Positions 17,359 to 25,150 of a DNA stretch of 64,000 bases are shown in pieces (the stretch's first letter is position 1; every line of letters begins with the position of its first letter). This DNA is from Collinsella sp. GTDB lineage: Bacteria; Actinomycetota; Coriobacteriia; Coriobacteriales; Coriobacteriaceae. The DNA lies in the NCBI GenBank assembly GCA_019414205.1, contig DXML01000012.1:136360-200359 (forward strand), written 5' to 3'. The translations under genes were made by a program, and so were the position numbers. Under the pieces are notes generated by a model, which saw nothing but the letters and a program-made list of their open reading frames with translations, was not told the DNA's origin and searched no databases.

Positions 17359-19026
17359 ATGCCTACTGACATCGAAATCGCACGTTCTGTCACGCCGCTG
17401 CCTATTACCGAGGTGGCCAAGAACGCCGGCGTCGACGTTAAGCACCTGATTCCGTACGGCTTCGACAAGGCTAAGGTCGACTACTCTCTGCTTAATGAGC
17501 CAACTGATCACCAGGCCAAGCTCGTCCTCGTGACCGCCATCAACCCCACGCCTGCGGGCGAGGGTAAGACCACCACGACCATCGGTCTGGCCGATGGCCT
17601 GCGCCGTCGCGGCGTCAAGAGTGCTGTGGCCCTGCGTGAGCCTTCGCTCGGTCCCGTCTTTGGCGTCAAGGGCGGTGCCGCCGGCGGCGGCTGGGCGCAG
17701 GTCATCCCCATGGAGGACATCAACCTGCACTTTACCGGTGACTTCCACGCTATCGGTGCCGCTAACAACCTGCTGGCCGCCATGCTCGACAACCATATTC
17801 AGCAGGGCAACCAGCTCGGTATCGATGTTAAGCGCATCACCTGGAAGCGCGTCGTCGACATGAACGACCGTCAGCTGCGCCATGTCATCGACGGTATTGG
17901 CGGCAAGGCCCAGGGCGTGCCGCGCGAGGACGGCTTCGATATCACCGTTGCCTCCGAGGTCATGGCAATCCTGTGCCTGTCCACGAGCATCAATGACCTC
18001 AAGGAGCGCCTGGGCGAGATTGTTGTCGGCTACAGCTATGCCGGCGAGCCCGTTCGCGCCCGTGACCTTAAGGCTCAGGGTGCCATGGCGGCCCTGCTTA
18101 AGGACGCGCTCAAGCCCAACCTGGTGCAAACGCTCGAGGGCACGCCCGCGTTTGTCCACGGCGGTCCCTTCGCCAACATTGCCCACGGCTGCAACTCTAT
18201 CATGGCCACGCGTATGGCGATGCGCTTTGGCGATGTCGCCATTACCGAGGCCGGCTTCGGTGCCGATCTGGGTGCCGAGAAGTTCCTCGACATCAAGTGC
18301 CGTATGACGGGCGTTCGCCCCAGCGCCGTCGTGGTCGTCGCGACCGCTCGTGCGCTGAAGTACAACGGTGGCGTCGCCAAGGCCGACCTCAACGAGGAGA
18401 ACCTCGAGGCACTCAAGGCCGGCATGCCCAACCTGCTGCGTCACGTCGACAACATCCAGAACGTTTATGGTCTGCCCTGCGTAGTCGCCATCAACCGCTT
18501 CCCGACGGACACCGAGGCCGAGCTTGCGCTCATCGAGTCCGAGTGTCAGAAGCTCGGCGTCAACGTTAAGCTTTCCGAGGTCTGGGCCAAGGGCGGCGAG
18601 GGCGCGCTCGAGCTTGCCGATGAGGTCATGCGTCTGATTGAGCAGCCGAGCGAGCTCAAGTTTGCCTATGAGGACGGCGCCGATGTGGCCGACGCTCTTG
18701 AGGCCATTGCCACCAAGGTCTACCGCGCCGACGGCGTCGACTTTACGCCGGCCGCCAAGCGCCAGCTCGCCGAGCTGCGCGAGAACGGCTTTGGCAACCT
18801 GCCGGTGTGCGTGGCCAAGACGCAGTACAGCTTTAGCGACAACGCCAAGGCCCTGGGCGCTCCCGAGAACTTCCGCATCACGGTGCGCGAGCTCAAGGTT
18901 TCCGCCGGTGCCCACTTTGTGGTCGCATTGACTGGCAGTGTTCTGACCATGCCGGGCTTGCCCAAGGTCCCCGCGGCTGAGAACATCGACGTCGACAGCG
19001 ACGGCAACATCACCGGCCTGTTCTAA
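17359..19026 (+). CDS. fhs: Formate-tetrahydrofolate ligase
   Basis: The 555-residue enzyme joins formate to tetrahydrofolate using ATP, giving 10-formyl-THF for purine synthesis and the methyl branch of one-carbon metabolism. Hallmarks are the nucleotide loop TPAGEGKTTTTIGLADGL, EPSLGPVFGVKGGAAGGG, LHFTGDFHAIGAANNLLAA, TPAFVHGGPFANIAHGCNS and EAGFGADLGAEKF. Length is normal. The ATG at 17359 follows a GAAAGGA site; an in-frame upstream extension to 17299 has no ribosome site. The gene is monocistronic, with a promoter candidate before it and a strong terminator after it. The other enzymes of the pathway, FchA and FolD, are encoded about 12 kb downstream on the same strand. Confidence 0.97.
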   Translation: MPTDIEIARSVTPLPITEVAKNAGVDVKHLIPYGFDKAKVDYSLLNEPTDHQAKLVLVTAINPTPAGEGKTTTTIGLADGLRRRGVKSAVALREPSLGPVFGVKGGAAGGGWAQVIPMEDINLHFTGDFHAIGAANNLLAAMLDNHIQQGNQLGIDVKRITWKRVVDMNDRQLRHVIDGIGGKAQGVPREDGFDITVASEVMAILCLSTSINDLKERLGEIVVGYSYAGEPVRARDLKAQGAMAALLKDALKPNLVQTLEGTPAFVHGGPFANIAHGCNSIMATRMAMRFGDVAITEAGFGADLGAEKFLDIKCRMTGVRPSAVVVVATARALKYNGGVAKADLNEENLEALKAGMPNLLRHVDNIQNVYGLPCVVAINRFPTDTEAELALIESECQKLGVNVKLSEVWAKGGEGALELADEVMRLIEQPSELKFAYEDGADVADALEAIATKVYRADGVDFTPAAKRQLAELRENGFGNLPVCVAKTQYSFSDNAKALGAPENFRITVRELKVSAGAHFVVALTGSVLTMPGLPKVPAAENIDVDSDGNITGLF

Positions 19027-19051
19027 GCCTGTTGCCCCTAGCTGCCTGCCC

Positions 19052-19088
19052 GCCCCGCCGTGCCCCCAAGGCCCGGCGGGGCTTTTTT
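19052..19088 (+). terminator. Intrinsic terminator after fhs
   Basis: A GCCCCGCCG/CGGCGGGGC stem of 9 bp is followed by TTTTTT. Confidence 0.85.
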
Positions 19089-19204
19089 ATCCTTAGCCCG
19101 CGCATGTCTTGTAGATACCGACGGGCTCTGCCCATCATAGGCTTTTGCGCGGGTAGAATGCATGGATAACTTGATGCTCACGCGCGACGGAAAGGAATCG
19201 TTGC

Positions 19205-20194
19205 ATGGATCAGGACAAGACAACCGTGATGGGCGGCTACGGTTCCGCGCAGGCTGGCGATAGCGCCGATGCGACCCGCGTTGTTCCCAACCTCGGTTAT
19301 ACCGACCCCGCCGCGACGCAGCCTTCTGCCGAGCCCACCCGGGTTATGGGCTATGGCGACACGGCGCAGGATTCTTACGCTACATCTTCGCAAGGCCCCT
19401 ATGGCAACGCAGCTCCAGATCCGTTTGATTACGCGCCGCAGGATTCTTATGCTGCCTCGACGCCGAATCCCTATGACAACCTGCCGCAGAATCCCATTCC
19501 GCAGCCTCAGCAGACGACGTATATGCCTCGCACGGCGCAGCCTCGCTACGAGTCGCGCGAGCCGTATCGCGAGTACCCCAAGTCGATTCCGCAATATGGC
19601 GAGGACGAGGAGAAGAAGCCGTCGCGTTCGTCGAGCGTGATCAAGAAGATCCTCATCGTACTGGCGATCTTCTTTGCGCTGTCGGTTGTGTTTGCCATCG
19701 TGTCGGGCATGCTTAACAAGCGAGGGAGTTCAACGGCCGATACCGCTGTCGAGCAAACCGAGTCCGCCTCGTCTAGCACCGTCGATCTGAGCGATATCCC
19801 GGGGCAGTACTGGTCCAACGCCAAGAAGATCCTCAAGTCGCGCGGCGCCGATCTTTCGAATGCCGTGGTCCTGACTGATGATGGCTCAACGCCCGTCATC
19901 GATGCCAACTGGGTCGTTACTTCTGCTTACTATAACGACAGCGGCAACCTCGAAATTCAACTCACGCACAAGAATAGCTCGGGCAACTCACCCGACGGCC
20001 AAAGCGGTACCGACAGCTCGAGTTCCAATACGTTGGAGGACTTGAGCAACAAGGCACAGGAGCTTGGGGATAAGGCCCAAGAGCTGGGCGACACGGCCCA
20101 GAACCTGGGCGACACCGCTCAGAACTTGGGCGGCATGGCGACGGATGCCTTGAACGCCCTACAAAACGGCATCTCGGGCACGCAGGGAAACTAG
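19205..20194 (+). CDS. Single-pass membrane protein with Thr-rich cytoplasmic tail; function unknown
   Basis: The 329 residues have four parts. An N-terminal cytoplasmic region of about 145 residues is rich in Pro, Gln, Tyr and Ser. One transmembrane helix follows (IKKILIVLAIFFALSVVFAI, about 148-170). A small outer domain contains YWSNAKKILKSRGADLSNAV, whose spacing resembles a PASTA-like fold; this is a weak resemblance. The C-terminus has four heptad repeats of the AQELGDK type. The N-terminal tail holds three similar Thr motifs (KTTVMGGYG, ATRVVPNLGY, PTRVMGYGD) that resemble phospho-Thr sites read by FHA domains. No enzyme motif is seen. The ATG at 19205 follows GGAAAGGAATC. Membership of a Ser/Thr-kinase signalling or cell-envelope complex is only a guess. 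Confidence 0.7.
   Translation: MDQDKTTVMGGYGSAQAGDSADATRVVPNLGYTDPAATQPSAEPTRVMGYGDTAQDSYATSSQGPYGNAAPDPFDYAPQDSYAASTPNPYDNLPQNPIPQPQQTTYMPRTAQPRYESREPYREYPKSIPQYGEDEEKKPSRSSSVIKKILIVLAIFFALSVVFAIVSGMLNKRGSSTADTAVEQTESASSSTVDLSDIPGQYWSNAKKILKSRGADLSNAVVLTDDGSTPVIDANWVVTSAYYNDSGNLEIQLTHKNSSGNSPDGQSGTDSSSSNTLEDLSNKAQELGDKAQELGDTAQNLGDTAQNLGGMATDALNALQNGISGTQGN
20051..20134 (+). repeat. Four tandem 21-nt coding repeats
   Basis: Four consecutive 7-codon units encode variants of KAQELGD/TAQNLGD and form an amphipathic heptad segment at the C-terminus of the membrane protein. The units differ at synonymous and replacement sites, so the array is not recent. Confidence 0.8.
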
Positions 20195-20206
20195 CTGTTA
20201 AGCGGG

Positions 20207-21388
20207 CTACAGCTGCTCGGCCGGACGGTCGGGCGAGCTAAAGCCCGAGTCAAACGTAACGACGCATGAGGCATTGGGTCGGCGCTCGTGCACGATGCGC
20301 GTGACGAGCTCCAGCAGCTCCTCGTCGGATATGTCAAAGCCGTCGGGACGCACAAGGTCAAACGAAACGAACCCGTCGTGCTCGTGCAGGTCGTGGATGG
20401 AGAGCGCGGGATCGATCTGCGTAACGCCACGCTTGACCCAGCCGCGTAGGTCGTCGCCGGTGGTGGCGATGGGGTCGCAGTGCAACGTGATGCCAATGCC
20501 CATCTGGCGCTTGATGTCGTGCTCGAGGGTGTCTAGGATCTCGTGGTGCTCAAATGCGTCGCCCTCGCCGGGCATCTCCACGTGGGCGCTGGCAAACTGA
20601 CGACCGGGGCCGTAGTCGTGCACCATCAGGTCGTGTGTGCCCAAGACCTGCGGATAGGACATGATCTTGTCGCGGATTGCCTGGACGAGCTTGGGATCGG
20701 GCGCTTGCCCCAGCAACGGGCTGATGGCGTCGCGCACTAGGCCCATGCCGCTGATGTAGATGAAGATGCCCACACCCAAGCCCGCCCAGCCGTCGAGGTC
20801 AAAGCCGGTCGTTTGCGAAATAAGCGCCGCCGCTAAGACAGAGCCCGAGGTGATGACGTCGTTTTTGGAGTCCTGCGCCGTGGCAATGAGTGTTTCGGAA
20901 TCGATACGGTTGCCCAGCGCGCGGTTGAATGCGGCCATCCAGAATTTGACGAGCATGGACAAGACGAGAGCGGCTAGGGAGACCAGCGTGTAGGCGGTGG
21001 GGGAGGGCTTGATGATCTTGGTGACCGACTCGAGGATCAGGTTGATGCCGACGGCGCAAACCAGGACGGCGACGAACAGACCGGCTAGGTACTCGTAGCG
21101 GCCGTGGCCATAGGGGTGGCCTTCGTCTGCCGGGCGGCTGGCAAGGCGGAACCCGAGCAGGCTCACGATGTTGCTCGAGGCGTCGGAGAGGTTGTTGAAG
21201 GCGTCGGCGATGAGCGAGACAGAGCCGGCGAGCAGGCCCGCGATGCCCTTGGCCAGGCACAGAGTGATGTTGAGGCCAATGCAGATGAGGCTTGCGGCGA
21301 AGCCCGCGTTGGTGCGGCAGGAGGTATCGACCGGCTCGCCCTCGCTGCCGGGAACAAGCGTATGTACCAGCCGATTTACAAATAGCAT
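20207..21388 (-). CDS. Cation diffusion facilitator (CDF) family metal exporter
   Basis: This membrane protein of about 393 residues has the CDF plan. Six transmembrane helices begin near GFAASLICIGLNITLCLAK. The metal-site helices contain SLIADAFNNLSDASSNIVS and TAQDSKNDVITSG, giving the HD/DD-type Asp ligands expected for Zn, Mn or Fe transport. A cytoplasmic C-terminal domain follows (HDLMVHDYGPGRQFASAHVE) with its His-rich dimer site. The substrate cannot be read from sequence. The frame is open further upstream, but the ATG at 21388 has GAGGA 9 nt before it and gives a normal-length protein. Its stop lies 13 nt from the convergent upstream gene. Confidence 0.9.
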   Translation of the reverse strand: MLFVNRLVHTLVPGSEGEPVDTSCRTNAGFAASLICIGLNITLCLAKGIAGLLAGSVSLIADAFNNLSDASSNIVSLLGFRLASRPADEGHPYGHGRYEYLAGLFVAVLVCAVGINLILESVTKIIKPSPTAYTLVSLAALVLSMLVKFWMAAFNRALGNRIDSETLIATAQDSKNDVITSGSVLAAALISQTTGFDLDGWAGLGVGIFIYISGMGLVRDAISPLLGQAPDPKLVQAIRDKIMSYPQVLGTHDLMVHDYGPGRQFASAHVEMPGEGDAFEHHEILDTLEHDIKRQMGIGITLHCDPIATTGDDLRGWVKRGVTQIDPALSIHDLHEHDGFVSFDLVRPDGFDISDEELLELVTRIVHERRPNASCVVTFDSGFSSPDRPAEQL

Positions 21389-21606
21389 AGCGGTCGTCCT
21401 CACAATCATGTTTAAGGGGATAGTGTAGCTCGCGCGGAGGCGCTGTGCACCGATGCTCAGAAAATGCAGCAATGGTCTGCCGGTGCTAACGAGCGAGCCT
21501 TCTCGTCTGCCTGGGTGCTCGATTTTGGGCCACATGGGTATGGGCACGTGCTTACCTGCCCGACATACTTAATGTCGACAGCCCCAGTGCAAAGGAGGAC
21601 GTATTC

Positions 21607-22944
21607 ATGGACGAGATGTTTGCCATTAAATGCCAAAACTGCGGCGGCCCTATGTACTCACACCAGGCTAAACGCAGCTTTGAGTGCGCCTATTGCGGCA
21701 CGGTCGTTCCGTGGCAGGCCGATGCGGGGGAGCCCAAGAGCGCCCTGGGCATTCGCCATACGCCACTGACGGTTGTCGATGGGCTGCTTAAGCTCACGCA
21801 TGTGTCGCAGCTCGAGCGCCCGGTGGACCCCGACTGGTATTTCTTTAATGAGCACTGGCGCAATCAGTCGGTTCTGGAGCATCTGCTGTGGGAAGACCGC
21901 GGCACGGCCCGGGAGTTCCAAGAGGCCACGCACGTGAGCATCCCCTGTCCCTTCTGCGGAGCGTCCTTTGAGGGTGAGTCGACCCAGCGCGTGTTTGAGT
22001 GCCCGTCCTGCGGCAACAAGATCGGTGTCGCCGACCTGCTCAAGCCGGGGACGTTTAGCAAGCGCCTGACCATGGGCGTTGGTGCGGAATATGTGCCCGA
22101 GCAGGGTATTCCCTGCGAGATAACGCCGCGGCAGGCGCGCGCCAATGCGCTTGAGCTGGTGCGCCGATATCCAGACGCCTTTGCCGGTCACGATGTGGAA
22201 GACGCGATTCAAAACGACATGATGCTCTTCTACTTCCCCATGGCGCTCGCGGACCTGCGCATGATGGCGTCCTTCCCGGGCAAGGGCCTGAGCAAGGAGA
22301 CCCTGGTGTACTACGAGGTGCTCGACTGGGCATATCCCAGGGCAAACTACCTGGACGTTCGCCTTATGGGCATTCTGGAGCCATGGGACTTTGCCAAGGT
22401 TGGGTCGTTCGACCCGGCCATGCAGGAAGGCGACTTCCGCGTTGTCTCCGTCGATGCGTCCACCAAGGACCAGGTGGTCATTGACAAGCTGGCGCTCGAC
22501 ATTGTCGGCAACGATGCCGAGACTTTCCTGGGGCTCAATAAAAAGAGCATCCGCACCTGGGCGCGCAAGGCCCGCAAGCACAAGGACGGCCTGGTTATGG
22601 TGCCGGTCTACTTTGTCGATCGTCCCGCGTCGGATGGACGTAATGGCGAGCAGGTGCGCATTGCCGTGAACGGCCAGACGGGCCGTGCGGCGGCGGTGGT
22701 GTTTAGCGACAAGCGCGAGACGCATATTGTGGCGCCGCTCAATCCGAGCCTGCATCTGTCCGGCGAAAGCACCGTTCACGCCACGCCCGTCGAGGTCAAA
22801 TACATCAAATCGCCATTCCTGTACCAAATTGTGCGCCGTGGAGGCGACGAGCAGCCACGTCAGGTGGCAGCGGCTGCCGAGGGTTCCTACCGAGAAGAAA
22901 AACCCAAGCGCAAGGGATTGTTCGCTGCGATCTTTGGGAAGTAG
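21607..22944 (+). CDS. Double zinc-ribbon protein of unknown function
   Basis: The 445 residues begin with two zinc ribbons. The first is CQNCGG...CAYCG (residues 9-32) and the second is CPFCGA...CPSCG (about 116-138). The rest (about 150-400) shows no motif I recognise; it is globular, without membrane segments, and ends in a basic tail (KPKRKGLFAAIFGK). The ATG at 21607 has an excellent AAAGGAGG site. Ribbons of this kind often bind nucleic acid or act as structural modules; no function is assigned. It is flanked by the divergent CDF gene and, after about 115 nt, by an AT-richer accessory gene. Confidence 0.8.
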   Translation: MDEMFAIKCQNCGGPMYSHQAKRSFECAYCGTVVPWQADAGEPKSALGIRHTPLTVVDGLLKLTHVSQLERPVDPDWYFFNEHWRNQSVLEHLLWEDRGTAREFQEATHVSIPCPFCGASFEGESTQRVFECPSCGNKIGVADLLKPGTFSKRLTMGVGAEYVPEQGIPCEITPRQARANALELVRRYPDAFAGHDVEDAIQNDMMLFYFPMALADLRMMASFPGKGLSKETLVYYEVLDWAYPRANYLDVRLMGILEPWDFAKVGSFDPAMQEGDFRVVSVDASTKDQVVIDKLALDIVGNDAETFLGLNKKSIRTWARKARKHKDGLVMVPVYFVDRPASDGRNGEQVRIAVNGQTGRAAAVVFSDKRETHIVAPLNPSLHLSGESTVHATPVEVKYIKSPFLYQIVRRGGDEQPRQVAAAAEGSYREEKPKRKGLFAAIFGK

Positions 22945-23011
22945 GGAAGCGGAGCCGGGGCGTCGGGCTGCATCGCAAGGTCATGAGACGAATTTAAGAC
23001 TGCTGGGAACG

Positions 23012-23020
23012 TGCTACCAT
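23012..23020 (+). promoter_or_regulatory. Extended -10 promoter candidate
   Basis: TGC followed by TACCAT lies about 40 nt before the start of the 23061 gene. The identical 9-mer lies 15 nt before the cobalamin riboswitch. Confidence 0.4.
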
Positions 23021-23060
23021 TGCCGATAGCCTTAATCTTGTAAGAAGCGGAGGCCAGATT

Positions 23061-23432
23061 ATGGGTTTTGCGGATCAGCAGCTTCAGCTTCAGGTACCGT
23101 ATTCTCCTGACGACACGTTTAATGCCTTGAAGGCAGCTATGGAAAAGCTGCCTAAAGTAAAAGTTGATAGTGCATCGCCCACAACAAGAACAGTTGCAGC
23201 CGAGATTGGTATGAGCCTTTGGTCTTGGGGCGAAAATATCAGTATTTCGGTTGTTCCAGTTGAAGGCGGATCTGGCGTTACTGTCAAGTCGTCATCTAAG
23301 GTCAGGGCAAACGTATTAAACGGGGGCAAAAATGCAAAGAATATTGCCGAGATAGTCGATGCCCTATCGAAGGAGCTTGAGCGGTATCCGCAGGTTTCAC
23401 AGACTATTGAGACGCTGGCGGATAGTGATTGA
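23061..23432 (+). CDS. Small conserved-type protein, probable N-terminal part of a SHOCT protein
   Basis: The 123 residues form one small alpha/beta domain (PYSPDDTFNALKAAMEKLPK, then alternating strands, then a long helix ending LSKELERYPQVSQ). There is no signal peptide. I do not recognise the domain, but proteins of this shape commonly carry a C-terminal SHOCT tail, and a SHOCT-like reading frame starts right at its stop in the +1 frame (see next entry). Base composition is more AT-rich than the neighbours, which suggests transfer. The ATG at 23061 follows an AAGCGGAGG site. Confidence 0.65.
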   Translation: MGFADQQLQLQVPYSPDDTFNALKAAMEKLPKVKVDSASPTTRTVAAEIGMSLWSWGENISISVVPVEGGSGVTVKSSSKVRANVLNGGKNAKNIAEIVDALSKELERYPQVSQTIETLADSD

Positions 23433-23529
23433 TGTAGTTGCAAGGCTTGAGAGGCTTGCAACGCTGCGTGATAGTGGAGTGCTTACCGAGGAAGAGTTTG
23501 CTGCAGAAAAGGCAAAAATCTTTTTGTAA
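23425..23529 (+). CDS. SHOCT-like short C-terminal domain in +1 frame
   Basis: A 34-codon frame (GTG to TAA) encodes VARLERLATLRDSGVLTEEE followed by FAAEKAKIFL. This fits the SHOCT pattern of a helix, then SG-x-TEEEF, then a Lys-rich helix. It overlaps the stop of the 123-residue gene by 8 nt in the +1 frame. The two frames together would give a normal domain-plus-SHOCT protein. The explanation could be a frameshift mutation, a programmed +1 frameshift, a sequencing error or a coupled mini-gene. There is no strong ribosome site for the GTG. Confidence 0.5.
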   Translation: MIDVVARLERLATLRDSGVLTEEEFAAEKAKIFL

Positions 23530-23760
23530 TCAGACGCGGTGGTTGGATTTGCATTCTATTATTGAACTTGGTTATACCAGGCTGAAAATATCGTGTGTAA
23601 TAAAGGTGCGTAGTAGTCTCGTCTTGATTGGCAGATGTAAATAAACGGTGGAACGGCTGTAAAAGAGCCTTGCCACTGGGTAAAATCAGGATGTGCCGCG
23701 GAACCCGCTCCTCAGTCGGTCAACTTTGGAAGCGCGGGCAACGCAGGTGCTATCGTCTTA

Positions 23761-23787
23761 AAGGGTCGGCTGCAACCGACCCTTTTC
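23761..23787 (+). terminator. Terminator hairpin
   Basis: AAGGGTCGG/CCGACCCTT forms a 9-bp stem with a short loop, followed by TTCT. The T-run is better on the plus strand, but the hairpin could also serve the tiny minus-strand ORF. Confidence 0.65.
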
Positions 23788-23808
23788 TATGACTCCCTTC
23801 GCTATCCG

Positions 23809-23901
23809 TTACTGCTTATATTCCCGCCAGATCGAGTAGAGGTTCCGGGCAATGCCGGTCACACACATCGAGAGGCGCAGGATTTCAAGAAACAAGTTCA
23901 T
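23809..23901 (-). CDS. Possible 30-residue hydrophobic peptide
   Basis: An ATG-TAA frame of 31 codons encodes MNLFLEILRLSMCVTGIARN followed by LYSIWREYKQ. The start has GGGGTGA 7 nt upstream. The peptide has a hydrophobic first half and a charged tail, and ends 22 nt before a hairpin. Its size and shape recall type I toxins or other small membrane peptides, but it could be a chance ORF. Conservation would decide. Confidence 0.3.
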   Translation of the reverse strand: MNLFLEILRLSMCVTGIARNLYSIWREYKQ

Positions 23902-24044
23902 AGGCTTCACCCCAATCGGAGATCGGAGCGTTGCCCGCAGGCGGATTCCGCGGCGGTCAAGATTTTACCTCACAGGCCGCGGTGGGAGACATCCTATCCA
24001 CCCCCTGGTTTGGAGCAGTGTCGATCTGACGGGCAATCAAGCCT

Positions 24045-24266
24045 TTAGCTCTCTTTGAATTGAGCAAGCATCTGCCCGAAGAAGCTGAGCCCGGATGGCT
24101 CATAAATGAGTGAGCCGCCATCTTCGGTCCGGTAGACCCCGCAGGGGAGGTAGCGCCCGTCGGGAAGGACGTAAAGGTTTTCTTCCTCCATCAGTCCCGT
24201 TGGGAGTATCGGGGTCTCGTTTTCGCCCATTTGGAACTCATCGATATTCGCGATCTTCCTCTCCAT
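24045..24266 (-). CDS. 73-residue hypothetical protein downstream of ADP-ribosylglycohydrolase
   Basis: This small acidic soluble protein begins MERKIANIDEFQMGENE and has a probable beta-rich centre (LYVLPDGRYLPCGVYRTEDG). There are no membrane segments and no known motif. The ATG has a strong AGGAGG site 4 nt upstream. It follows the ADP-ribosylglycohydrolase gene by 32 nt on the same strand, so the two are likely co-transcribed. A partner role is inferred only from that. Confidence 0.65.
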   Translation of the reverse strand: MERKIANIDEFQMGENETPILPTGLMEEENLYVLPDGRYLPCGVYRTEDGGSLIYEPSGLSFFGQMLAQFKES

Positions 24267-24298
24267 GATGCCTCCTACCTTATTTCTTGAATGGCGCC

Positions 24299-25087
24299 CT
24301 AAAACAAGCAGCTCTCAATCAACTCTTTACCGCGCAGGGTGTCGATCCATTTCTGCGGAATTGCGTCCATGCCGTATGCTGCGCCGGCGAGGGCGCCTGC
24401 GACGGCTGCGGTGGTGTCGGTGTCGTCGCCCAGGTTGACGGCGGCAAGCACACAATCATCGTAGCTGTTAGTGTTGACGAAGCACCAAGTGGCTGCCTTA
24501 AGCGTGTCGCGCACGAAGCCGCCGGATCTGATTTCGTGCTCGGGTGCATCTTTCAGACAGAGTGTCCATTCGGGGAGCGCGCCGTCCATCTCGGACCTCA
24601 ACAGTTCGATGAACTTGACACATGACTCGGTCGATGTTCTATGAGCGTGGGTGATTGCAGAGACCTCACGGATCTCTTTGTCTGTTGCATCGGCAAACGC
24701 CAGGGGTGCGATGCGCATGAGCGAGCCGTTGCCGTTGTCGCGCTCGCCGGAGTCACCCTTGCCGGAGCGAAGGGCGCGGGCGGTCGTTCCTCCGTAGTCG
24801 AAGACGCCATCAATCGTGTACTCGTCGTTGGCGATCCAGCTCACGAATTTGTCGCGCATGTCCTCGGTGTCAATGCGGCCGAGCTCTCTGATGGAGTCGC
24901 AGGTGGCGAGCGTCATAGATGTGTCGTCGCTCCAGGTGCCGGCGGGCTGCCCATGCGTGCCGTAGCCGATCATGTCCGCGCATTCGAACGTGCCGCGGGG
25001 CCTGAACTCGTAGGGAACACCCAGCGCGTCGCCGACGGCAAGCCCATAGATGCAGTCGCGCAGTGTTGTTTTCGGTCTGCCTGTCAT
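24299..25087 (-). CDS. ADP-ribosylglycohydrolase family protein
   Basis: The 262 residues belong to the DraG/ARH family, which removes ADP-ribose from proteins or related substrates using two Mg ions. The metal motifs are present: GLAVGDALGVPYEF at the N-terminus, GTWSDDTSMTLAT (residues about 50-62), GNGSLMRIAPLAF in the middle and NLGDDTDTTAAVAGALAGA near the C-terminus. Length and all acidic ligands look intact. The ATG is preceded by AGAGGAG. It heads a two-gene unit with the 73-residue protein. The setting in an AT-richer accessory stretch beside a YhcG nuclease hints at mobile or defence-related functions, but no ADP-ribosyltransferase gene is seen nearby. Confidence 0.92.
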   Translation of the reverse strand: MTGRPKTTLRDCIYGLAVGDALGVPYEFRPRGTFECADMIGYGTHGQPAGTWSDDTSMTLATCDSIRELGRIDTEDMRDKFVSWIANDEYTIDGVFDYGGTTARALRSGKGDSGERDNGNGSLMRIAPLAFADATDKEIREVSAITHAHRTSTESCVKFIELLRSEMDGALPEWTLCLKDAPEHEIRSGGFVRDTLKAATWCFVNTNSYDDCVLAAVNLGDDTDTTAAVAGALAGAAYGMDAIPQKWIDTLRGKELIESCLF

Positions 25088-25150
25088 GGAGCGCTCCTCT
25101 TATGTCGGGGGATATGAAACTCCGTCGGGGGTATCGGTCGCAACGTGCTG

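Larger units (their letters stand above)
23530..24044. other. 515-nt AT-richer stretch with no long gene
   Basis: This gap holds a bidirectional-type terminator hairpin (23761-23787), a possible 30-codon minus-strand ORF (23809-23901) and otherwise no coding region I can support. The segment 23665-23790 could be a short structured transcript ending at the hairpin, but it matches no RNA family I recognise. Confidence 0.5.

Noticed and set aside
17296..18915. 539-codon minus-strand open frame opposite fhs
   Set aside because: Shadow; fhs is unambiguous.
23665..23790. Possible SRP RNA, tmRNA or other known non-coding RNA
   Set aside because: A terminator-like hairpin is present, but I find none of the conserved motifs of SRP RNA, tmRNA, RNase P or 6S RNA.
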